A DNA stretch of 39,291 bases from Clostridia bacterium (GTDB taxonomy: Bacteria > Bacillota > Clostridia > Christensenellales > Aristaeellaceae), in the NCBI GenBank assembly GCA_017545905.1, contig JAFWXL010000013.1, forward strand, positions 1-39,291. The letters run 5' to 3'. How positions within the stretch are numbered: the stretch's first letter is position 1; every line of letters begins with the position of its first letter. Positions 32,799 to 39,291 of the stretch are shown in pieces. The position numbers and the translations under genes were made by a program. Under the pieces are notes generated by a model, which made no database searches, was not told the DNA's origin, and saw only the letters and a list, made by a program, of their open reading frames with translations.

Positions 32799-34313
32799 TT
32801 GGATCGAGACGTTATCCTCACCATGAGAGGCATTGAAATCCAGTTCCCGGGCGTCAAGGCGCTCGACGGCGTGGATTTCACCCTCCGCCGCGGCGAAGTT
32901 CATGCGCTGCTGGGAGAAAATGGTGCGGGCAAGTCCACCCTGATCAAGTGCCTGACCGGCGTCAACAAGATGGACGCGGGCAAGATCGAGCTTGAGGGCA
33001 AGGAAATCCGCCCCACCGACCCCAAGAATGCTATGGATCTGGGTATCTCCACCGTATTCCAGGAGATTAACCTGTGCGACAACCTCTCTGTCGCTGAAAA
33101 CATCTTTATCGGCCGCCAGCCTATGAAGCGCGGCCAGATTGATTGGAAAGAAATCAACAGGCGCTCCCGTGAGCTGCTTGAAAGATTCCATATTGACATC
33201 GACGTTACACGTCCGCTGTCACAGTATTCCACCGCCATCCAGCAGATGGTTTCCATCGCGCGCGCCGTCGACGTCGACGCGAAGGTGCTGATTCTGGACG
33301 AGCCGACCTCCTCGCTGGATAATGAAGAAGTCAAAAAGCTCTTTGACGTCATGCGCAGCCTCAAAGCACAGGGCATGGGCATCATCTTCATCACCCACTT
33401 CCTGGATCAGGTGTTTGAGATGAGCGACCGCATGACCGTCCTTCGTAACGGCCACCTCATCGGCGTATACAACGCCGGCGACATCACCAAGCTTGAGCTG
33501 GTTTCCAGCATGATCGGTAAGGATCTGGATCAGATCTTCGACCTCAGACGCGCCACGCAGAAGGAAGGCGCGGGCGTCCAGCTGCAGGCCAATCACATCG
33601 GCGTGCCCGGCAAGGTGGAGGATATCTCCTTCAGCCAGAAGAAGGGCGAGCTGCTGGGCTTTGCCGGTCTGCTCGGCTCCGGCCGCACGGAAACCGCCGA
33701 AATGATCTTCGGCGTGACCAAGACGCAAAGCGGTACTCTGGTCATCGACGGCAGGACCGTCAAGATTAACGAGCCGATGGACGCTATCAATCAGAAAATT
33801 GCCTTCTGTCCGGAAGACCGCAAGCGCGACGGCATCATCGGCGATCTGACCATCCGCGAAAACATCGCCCTCGCCCTGCAGGCGCGCCGCGGTATGATGA
33901 AGCCGATGAGCCGCAAGGAGCAGGACGAACTGGCGGACAAGTACATCAAGATGCTCGCCATCGCCACGCCGGACGCCGAAAAGAAGATCAAGGAGCTCTC
34001 CGGCGGCAACCAGCAGAAAGTCATTCTGGCGCGCTGGATGGCAACCGATCCGGACCTGCTGATCCTTGACGAGCCGACCCGAGGCATCGACGTTGGCGCA
34101 AAGGCCGAGATTCAGCGCCTGATGCTGCAGATGTGCGAGGAGGGCATGTCGATCATCTTCATCAGCTCCGAGCTTGATGAGATTATCCGCTGCTCCAACC
34201 GCATCATCGTCATGCGCGACGGCAAGAAGGCCGGCGAGCTGAATGGCGAAGGCTGCACGCAGGCCGATATCATGCGTATTATTGCTGGCGAAAAGGTAGG
34301 TGAGACCGCATGA
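32799..34313 (+). CDS. ytfR: Sugar ABC transporter ATP-binding protein, YtfR type, with TTG start
   Basis: A 504-residue double ATPase of the sugar CUT2 family (RbsA, AraG, YtfR). The N-terminal domain has Walker A GENGAGKSTLIK and Walker B VLILDEPTSSLD. The C-terminal domain has a degenerate P-loop (GLLGSGRTETAEM), signature LSGGNQQKVILARW and Walker B LLILDEPTRGIDVG. Both are usual in this family. The start is probably TTG at 32799, nine bases after AAGGGA; the first in-frame ATG (32823) has no ribosome site and would cut into the conserved N-terminus. The weak start may lower its yield. The gene overlaps the next permease by four bases. It powers uptake with the two permeases and the YtfQ-type binding protein. 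Confidence 0.9.
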   Translation: MDRDVILTMRGIEIQFPGVKALDGVDFTLRRGEVHALLGENGAGKSTLIKCLTGVNKMDAGKIELEGKEIRPTDPKNAMDLGISTVFQEINLCDNLSVAENIFIGRQPMKRGQIDWKEINRRSRELLERFHIDIDVTRPLSQYSTAIQQMVSIARAVDVDAKVLILDEPTSSLDNEEVKKLFDVMRSLKAQGMGIIFITHFLDQVFEMSDRMTVLRNGHLIGVYNAGDITKLELVSSMIGKDLDQIFDLRRATQKEGAGVQLQANHIGVPGKVEDISFSQKKGELLGFAGLLGSGRTETAEMIFGVTKTQSGTLVIDGRTVKINEPMDAINQKIAFCPEDRKRDGIIGDLTIRENIALALQARRGMMKPMSRKEQDELADKYIKMLAIATPDAEKKIKELSGGNQQKVILARWMATDPDLLILDEPTRGIDVGAKAEIQRLMLQMCEEGMSIIFISSELDEIIRCSNRIIVMRDGKKAGELNGEGCTQADIMRIIAGEKVGETA

Positions 34314-35368
34314 AGAGCAAAGAATCCATCTTCAAAAACAAGCTGACATGGGCGGTCATCGCCGAGCTGCTGATCCTTGCCGTGGCCGGCATTCTGGAGC
34401 CTAGCTTCTTCAGCATCGAATACAATCAGACCACCGGCATGCTTTACGGTTCCCTGGTGGACATTGTCAACCGCAGCGCCGAGATCACCATCATCGCCAT
34501 GGGCATGACGATGGTCATCGCTCTGGGCGGAACCGACATCTCCGTCGGCGCCTTGGTCGCCGTGGCCGGCGCCTTTGCGCTCAAGTTCCTGCGCTGGGAC
34601 GTGACCCTCTACCCCACGCCGGGCGACTACACGGTCTATCCGTTCATTCTGGTCATCGTTGTTCCGCTGGTGATCTGTACGCTGATGGGTCTGTTCAACG
34701 GCGTGCTCATCGGCAAGTTCAAGCTCCAGCCGATCATCGCTACCCTGATCCTGATGGTGGCAGGCCGCGGCATCGCCCAGATTGCCACCAACGGCAAGCA
34801 GTTCACCACCGGCTATACGCCGTACCGCTTCATCGGTCAGGGCTCCATGTTCGCGCTGCCCTTCCCGATCATCATCACCATCGTCGTGTGTGCCTGCGTG
34901 ATGATCTTCGTGCGCAAGACGGCATTCGGCACGTTCGTTGAGTCCGTCGGCGTGAACCCGAACGCCTCCCGCGTCACGGGCCTCAAGTCCGACCGCATCA
35001 TCATGATCGTCTACACGCTCACCGGCTTCCTCTCCGGCATCGCGGGCCTGATCTATTCCAGCCGCATCTCCTCCTGCGACTCCAACAACGCAGGCGTGAA
35101 CTACGAGATGGACGCCATTCTCGCCGTCGTTCTGGGCGGCACGAGCATGACGGGCGGCAAGTTCTCCCTCACCGGCACAATCATCGGCTCTCTGATCATC
35201 CGCACGATCACGACGCTGGTGTATTACTTCGGCATCACGTCCGAATCCATCATGGCGTTCAAGGCCGCGATCATTCTCGTCGTCATCGTGATCCAGTCCG
35301 AGCCGTTCGGCAAGTGGCTGGCCACGCGCAACGCGCGCAAGCAGAAGGCAGGTGAGCTCCGTGGATAA
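34310..35368 (+). CDS. ytfT: Sugar ABC transporter permease, YtfT type
   Basis: A 352-residue membrane protein of the CUT2 permease family (BPD_transp_2) with about nine or ten hydrophobic helices. Family elements include MGMTMVIALGGTDISVGALVAVAGA, the substrate-pathway motif, and AVVLGGTSMTGGKFSLTGTIIG near the end. Loop residues RVTGLKSDR fit the usual cytosolic contact with the ATPase. The start overlaps the ATPase stop by four bases, and the end overlaps the second permease by 17 bases. Two different permeases in tandem are the normal arrangement of ytfQRT-yjfF loci and distinguish this transporter from single-permease ribose or xylose systems. Confidence 0.9.
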   Translation: MKSKESIFKNKLTWAVIAELLILAVAGILEPSFFSIEYNQTTGMLYGSLVDIVNRSAEITIIAMGMTMVIALGGTDISVGALVAVAGAFALKFLRWDVTLYPTPGDYTVYPFILVIVVPLVICTLMGLFNGVLIGKFKLQPIIATLILMVAGRGIAQIATNGKQFTTGYTPYRFIGQGSMFALPFPIIITIVVCACVMIFVRKTAFGTFVESVGVNPNASRVTGLKSDRIIMIVYTLTGFLSGIAGLIYSSRISSCDSNNAGVNYEMDAILAVVLGGTSMTGGKFSLTGTIIGSLIIRTITTLVYYFGITSESIMAFKAAIILVVIVIQSEPFGKWLATRNARKQKAGELRG

Positions 35369-36428
35369 GAAGAGAAGCAACAAGCTGGTGAACTTTGTCA
35401 CCAATCCCAAGTACATCATGGTGCTTGCCACCATCGGCATTTTCCTCGCCATTTATCTCTTTGGCGCAATCATCTACGGCGATAAGGGCTTCACCAAGCT
35501 GCGCACCTTTGCCATGCTGTTCGTGGATAATGCCTATATCGGCATCTCCGCAGTCGGCATGACGATGGTGCTCATCACCGGCGGCATCGATCTGTCCGTC
35601 GCTGCCGTCGCCTCGCTGACCGGCATGTTCATCGCCTACGGCACCACCGTGCTGGGCATCGACCCCATCGTCTGCATGGTGTTCTCCATCGTGGTGGGCG
35701 TAGCGCTGGGCCTGGGCATGGGCGCGCTGGTTACCTACCTCAAAATCCCGCCGTTCGTCGCCACGCTGACGGGCATGTTCCTCGCGCGCGGCGTGTGCTC
35801 GCTCATCAGCCGCGACTCCATCTCGATCGATAACGAGCTCATCGACAAGATGGCCGGCTGGAAGATGTACTTCATGACGCTTAAAGACGGCGAGTGGGTC
35901 AAAATCAAGCCCGTCGCCTACGTCAACCTCAGCGTCCTGATGTTCATCGTCATGATCATCATCGGCACCTACATCCTGCAGAAGACCCGCTTTGGCCGCA
36001 ATGTGTACGCCATCGGCGGCAACGAGCAATCTGCCCGCCTGATGGGCCTGCCGGTTGACAGGACCAAGATGATGGTTTACGGCTTCAACGGTTTCTGCTC
36101 TGCGCTGGCCGGCATCGCCTACGCGCTGTACGTCAAATCCGGCTGGAACCTGGCGCTGCAGGGCGGCGAGCTGGACGTCATCTCCGCTGCGGTTATCGGC
36201 GGCGTGCTCCTCTCCGGCGGCGTCGGCTATATGATCGGCACGTTCTTCGGCGTGCTGCTCAAGGCCGTCATCCCCTGCCTGATCACATTCAACGGCACCC
36301 TGTCCTCCTGGTGGGGCAAGATCATCACCGGCGCGCTGGTGCTGCTCTTTGTGGCGCTGCAGCAGATCGTCATGCACGGCAACCTCTTCAAGAAGAAGAA
36401 GGGGAATCCGGCAGTCAAGAAGGAATAA
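35352..36428 (+). CDS. yjfF: Sugar ABC transporter permease, YjfF type
   Basis: A 358-residue CUT2-family permease, the second one of the transporter. Characteristic segments are VGMTMVLITGGIDLSVAAV, LKIPPFVATLTGMFLARG, GGNEQSARLMGLPVDRTK (the ATPase-contacting loop), and VISAAVIGGVLLSGGVGYMIG. Length and order match YjfF. The start is either GTG 35352 or GTG 35361; the second has AGGTGAG at a better distance, but both overlap the upstream permease gene. A terminator lies just after the stop, so the transporter genes end here and the kinase is transcribed, at least partly, from its own promoter. Confidence 0.9.
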   Translation: MSSVDKKRSNKLVNFVTNPKYIMVLATIGIFLAIYLFGAIIYGDKGFTKLRTFAMLFVDNAYIGISAVGMTMVLITGGIDLSVAAVASLTGMFIAYGTTVLGIDPIVCMVFSIVVGVALGLGMGALVTYLKIPPFVATLTGMFLARGVCSLISRDSISIDNELIDKMAGWKMYFMTLKDGEWVKIKPVAYVNLSVLMFIVMIIIGTYILQKTRFGRNVYAIGGNEQSARLMGLPVDRTKMMVYGFNGFCSALAGIAYALYVKSGWNLALQGGELDVISAAVIGGVLLSGGVGYMIGTFFGVLLKAVIPCLITFNGTLSSWWGKIITGALVLLFVALQQIVMHGNLFKKKKGNPAVKKE

Positions 36429-36458
36429 CTCTCTCCTCGTTTCTCTGTCACCATTGCG

Positions 36459-36498
36459 GCGGGAAGCAGCGGCCATACGCCGTTACTTCCCGCTTTTT
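36459..36498 (+). terminator. Terminator of the sugar transporter operon
   Basis: GCGGGAAG (36459-36466) pairs with CTTCCCGC (36486-36493), followed by TTTTT; a smaller GGC/GCC stem lies in the loop. It is a clear intrinsic terminator 30 bases after the permease stop. Confidence 0.8.
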
Positions 36499-36533
36499 AT
36501 GTTGAAAAAGGACTGTACGCCCTTGCGGTTTTA

Positions 36534-36542
36534 TGGTACAAT
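36534..36542 (+). promoter_or_regulatory. Candidate promoter of the kinase/isomerase genes
   Basis: TGG followed by TACAAT (36537-36542) makes an extended -10 element some 64 bases before the kinase start. No -35 hexamer stands out at the right distance. No operator of a known arabinose repressor was recognised. Confidence 0.45.
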
Positions 36543-36605
36543 AACGTTAATGGAAACTGTTGCTATTTTTGCATTTACATTCAGATCGACAGAAAGGAAA
36601 CCAAC

Positions 36606-38186
36606 ATGAAGCAGTATATTCAGCAGGGACAGGCCGTGCTGGGCATCGAGCTGGGTTCCACCCGCATCAAGGCCGTGCTCATCGGCGAGGATCACGCGCC
36701 GATCGCCTCCGGCGATCACACATGGGAAAACCGCCTCGAGAATGGCGTTTGGACCTATCACATGGAAGACGTCTGGGCCGGCATTCAGGATGCCTATGCC
36801 AATCTGGTGAAGGATGTGGAAAGCAAATACGGCGTCAGGCTCACGAAGCTCAAGGCGCTGGGCATCTCCGCGATGATGCACGGCTATCTGCCCTTTGACA
36901 AAGATGACAACCAGATCTGCGAATTCCGCACCTGGCGCAATACCATGACCGGTCCGGCTGCCGACGAGCTGACCGCTCTTCTGGGCTTCAATGTTCCGCA
37001 GCGCTGGTCTATCGCGCATCTGTATCAGGCGATCCTCAATAAGGAAGAACATCTGCCCAGGCTTGCCCGCCTGACCACCCTCGCCGGTCATGTGCACTAT
37101 GCGCTCACCGGCAAGCACGTCATGGGCGTAGGCGAAGCCTCCGGCATGTTCCCCATCGACAGCGAAGCGGGCACCTACGACGCGAAGATGGTTGAGCTCT
37201 TTGACGCGAAGGTCGCCGAAAAGGGCTATAGCTTCAAGCTCCTGGATGTTCTGCCCAAGGTTCTCAATGCTGGTGAGGACGCCGGCGTGCTGACCGAAGA
37301 CGGCGCAAAGCTGCTCGACCCGACCGGCTGCCTTGAGGCCGGCGCGCTGGTCGCGCCCTGCGAAGGCGACGCCGGCACCGGCATGGTCGCCACCAATGCC
37401 GTCGCCGTGCGCACGGGCAATGTCTCCGCGGGCACGTCCGTGTTCGCGATGATCGTACTGGAGAAGGCGCTCAGCAAGGTCTATCCGGAGATCGACATGG
37501 TCACCACCCCGACCGGCAAGCCTGTCGCGATGGTTCACTGCAACAACTGTACCAGCGACATCAACGCCTGGGCCGGCATGCTCAAGGGCTTCTGTGAGGC
37601 CGCGGGCCTGCAGGTCTCCATGGGCGATATCTACACCGCCATCTTCACCTCCGCGCTCAAGGGCGACAAGGACTGCGGCGGCGTGATCAATATGCCGCTG
37701 TTCTCCGGCGAGCCGGTGGTCGGCCTGAACGAGGGCCGTCCGATGATGATCCGCACGCCGGACGCCGCGATGAACTTTGCCAACTTCTCCCGCAGCCTCG
37801 TAGCCGGCGCGATGACCTCCCTCAAGCTGGGCATGGACATCCTCGCTGCCGAGAATGTGAAGATCGATTCCCTGCTCGGTCACGGCGGCTATTTCAAGAC
37901 CCCGGTTGCCGGCCAGACGATCCTTGCCGCCAGCCTGAACACCCCCATCTCCGTCATGGAGACCGCCGGCGAGGGCGGTCCGTGGGGCATGGCGCTGCTG
38001 GCTGCCTATCGCGCAAACAAGGCGGACGGCCAGCCGCTGGAAGCCTATCTGAATGAGAAGGTCTTCGCCAGCGCCAAGAGCGTATCCGTCGCGCCGGACG
38101 CCGCCGACGTGGACGGCCTGAACGCCTATACCAAGCAGTTCGCCGCGTGCCTTGACGCACAAAAGGCCGCGATTGCCAACCTGTAA
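36606..38186 (+). CDS. FGGY-family carbohydrate kinase (probable ribulokinase role)
   Basis: A 526-residue sugar kinase of the FGGY family. The N-terminal phosphate-binding loop is at 13-22 (GIELGSTRIK), with MHGYLPFDKDDNQICEFRTWRN as the sugar-domain region. The C-terminal domain has the adenosine-binding part LLGHGGYFKTPVAGQ and ETAGEGGPWGMALLAAY. The substrate is not fixed by sequence: the protein is not a classical AraB by eye and resembles a branch often annotated only as FGGY kinase. Directly downstream is L-arabinose isomerase, so phosphorylation of L-ribulose is the likely job. The ATG follows AGAAAGGAAACCAAC. Only 34 bases separate it from the isomerase gene, which supports co-transcription. 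Confidence 0.87.
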   Translation: MKQYIQQGQAVLGIELGSTRIKAVLIGEDHAPIASGDHTWENRLENGVWTYHMEDVWAGIQDAYANLVKDVESKYGVRLTKLKALGISAMMHGYLPFDKDDNQICEFRTWRNTMTGPAADELTALLGFNVPQRWSIAHLYQAILNKEEHLPRLARLTTLAGHVHYALTGKHVMGVGEASGMFPIDSEAGTYDAKMVELFDAKVAEKGYSFKLLDVLPKVLNAGEDAGVLTEDGAKLLDPTGCLEAGALVAPCEGDAGTGMVATNAVAVRTGNVSAGTSVFAMIVLEKALSKVYPEIDMVTTPTGKPVAMVHCNNCTSDINAWAGMLKGFCEAAGLQVSMGDIYTAIFTSALKGDKDCGGVINMPLFSGEPVVGLNEGRPMMIRTPDAAMNFANFSRSLVAGAMTSLKLGMDILAAENVKIDSLLGHGGYFKTPVAGQTILAASLNTPISVMETAGEGGPWGMALLAAYRANKADGQPLEAYLNEKVFASAKSVSVAPDAADVDGLNAYTKQFAACLDAQKAAIANL

Positions 38187-38220
38187 TCCCCAACGACCAT
38201 AGTTTAAGGAGAGATTCACC

Positions 38221-39291
38221 ATGAGTATGAAGCAGTATGAATTCTGGTTTGTCGTGGGCAGCCAGGACCTGTACGGACAGGAAGTTCTGGACACTGTCGC
38301 AAAGCGTGCCGCGGAGATGGCGGACGCCCTCAACGCCTCCGGCAATCTGCCCTGCAAGCTGGTCTACAAGGTCACCGCGATGAGCAACGCGCAGATCCGT
38401 GATATCGTCAACGAGGCGAACTACGACAAGAAATGCGCCGGCATCATCACCTGGTGCCACACCTTCTCCCCGTCCAAGATGTGGATCAACGGCTTTGTGA
38501 ACCTGCAGAAGCCGTACTGCCATCTGGCGACCCAGTACAATCTGGAGATCCCCAACGACGAGATCGACATGGACTTCATGAACCTGAATCAGGCCGCGCA
38601 CGGCGACCGCGAGCACGGCTTCATCGCCGCGCGCCTGCGTATGCCGCGCAAGATCATCGCCGGTTACTGGAAGAATGAGGACGTGCAGAAGCGCATCGGT
38701 TCCTGGATGCGCAGCGCCGTGGGCGTGGCCTTCTCCAAGGAGCTGAAGGTTATGCGCTTTGGCGACAACATGCGCGAAGTGGCCGTCACCGAAGGCGACA
38801 AGGTTGAAGTGCAGGCCAAGCTCGGCTGGCAGGTGAACACCTGGGCCGTGGGCGATCTGGTCAAGGTGATGAACGCCGTGACTGAGGAAGAAATCGATGC
38901 GAAGATGGCCGAATACCAGAGCAAGTACGTGATCGCAACCGAGAACGTCGCAGCCATCCGCTATCAGGCGCGCGAGGAAATCGCGATGCTCAAGATGCTC
39001 GAGGCCGAGGGCTGCATGGCCTTTGCCAATACCTTCCAGGATCTCTACGGCATGGAGCAGCTGCCGGGTCTCGCCTCCCAGAACCTGATGGCCAAGGGCT
39101 ACGGCTACGGCGGCGAGGGCGACTGGAAGGTTTCCGCGATGACCGCAATCATGAAGGCGATGGCTGAGGGCATGACCGGCGGCACCACCTTCATGGAGGA
39201 CTACACCTATCACCTCGTCGAGGGCAATCAGCTGTCCCTGGGCGCGCACATGCTGGAGGTCTGCCCGAGCGTGGCAGAGGGTGAAATCCGC
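38221..39291 (+). CDS. araA: L-arabinose isomerase (3' end outside window)
   Basis: The first 357 codons are present, out of about 500 in the family; the gene runs past the window end. The enzyme converts L-arabinose to L-ribulose using manganese. Typical segments are FWFVVGSQDLYGQEVLD at the start, ITWCHTFSPSKMWI, HLATQYN, IAARLRMPRKIIAGYW, and GYGYGGEGDWKVSAM with the catalytic and metal-binding glutamates nearby (GEGDWK, TTFMEDYTY). The ATG follows AAGGAGAGATTCACC. It lies directly after the FGGY kinase gene. An L-ribulose-5-phosphate epimerase would be expected further downstream, outside the window. Confidence 0.94.
   Translation, partial: MSMKQYEFWFVVGSQDLYGQEVLDTVAKRAAEMADALNASGNLPCKLVYKVTAMSNAQIRDIVNEANYDKKCAGIITWCHTFSPSKMWINGFVNLQKPYCHLATQYNLEIPNDEIDMDFMNLNQAAHGDREHGFIAARLRMPRKIIAGYWKNEDVQKRIGSWMRSAVGVAFSKELKVMRFGDNMREVAVTEGDKVEVQAKLGWQVNTWAVGDLVKVMNAVTEEEIDAKMAEYQSKYVIATENVAAIRYQAREEIAMLKMLEAEGCMAFANTFQDLYGMEQLPGLASQNLMAKGYGYGGEGDWKVSAMTAIMKAMAEGMTGGTTFMEDYTYHLVEGNQLSLGAHMLEVCPSVAEGEIR

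Noticed and set aside
36500-36560. An arabinose repressor operator near the kinase promoter
   Set aside because: TGTACG and AACGTT fragments are present, but no palindrome resembling a known AraR site could be supported.
36531-38357. Long minus-strand frame opposite the FGGY kinase, with similar mirrors opposite the transporter genes
   Set aside because: Composition and position mark it as an antisense shadow of a recognisable kinase gene.

Overview
The window looks like chromosomal DNA from a fairly high-GC gut-type Firmicute of class Clostridia. Supporting this are strong GGAGG-type ribosome sites, LPxTG wall-anchor signals, a BspA-type leucine-rich repeat protein, TPTP-linker surface proteins with bacterial SH3 domains, and an AbrB/SpoVT-type regulator. 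A Christensenellales-like host is a guess from general style. No rRNA, tRNA, CRISPR array or intact prophage was recognised.

Layout. (1) 1-2971, minus strand: a four-gene unit of a TMEM43-like membrane protein, a double zinc-ribbon membrane protein, a small lipoprotein-like protein and an SPFH-domain protein cut by the window edge. It resembles the SPFH/zinc-ribbon part of the Bacillus ydjFGHI envelope-stress locus. (2) 3035-12653, minus: seven consecutive genes for exported proteins, namely an SH3b/zinc-ribbon-repeat protein, a large leucine-rich repeat protein, a lipoprotein, two LPxTG proteins, a two-module beta protein and a peptidoglycan-binding protein. One LPxTG gene appears frameshifted in its signal peptide. 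(3) 13122-18303: a signalling locus with a zinc-binding/EF-Tu-domain-2-like protein and a response regulator with a degenerate receiver on minus, and, divergently on plus, a degenerate sensor, an intact histidine kinase and a canonical response regulator. A shared promoter element at a nearly fixed distance from TAAAAT links both sides of this locus to the peptidoglycan-binding gene. (4) 18304-19482: a scar of mobile DNA with an 87-bp inverted-repeat element, the C-terminal remnant of a relaxase and a short AbrB-type protein.

(5) 19730-29762, minus: oligopeptide ABC transporter oppABCDF, then alanine racemase, an M20 amidohydrolase and an LD-carboxypeptidase. The OppC-type permease carries an SH3-like domain in an extracytoplasmic loop. 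Together these suggest uptake and recycling of cell-wall peptides: import, removal of terminal D-Ala, and racemisation of alanine. (6) 29950-31326, minus: a cytoplasmic transglutaminase-like protein. (7) 31616-39291, plus: a YtfQ/YtfR/YtfT/YjfF-type sugar ABC transporter, an FGGY kinase and an L-arabinose isomerase cut by the window end. This is most likely an L-arabinose (furanose form) uptake and catabolism cluster.

The observations most worth following are the SH3-containing oligopeptide permease with its recycling enzymes, the shared promoter box, and the pairing of a degenerate with an intact response regulator and sensor.
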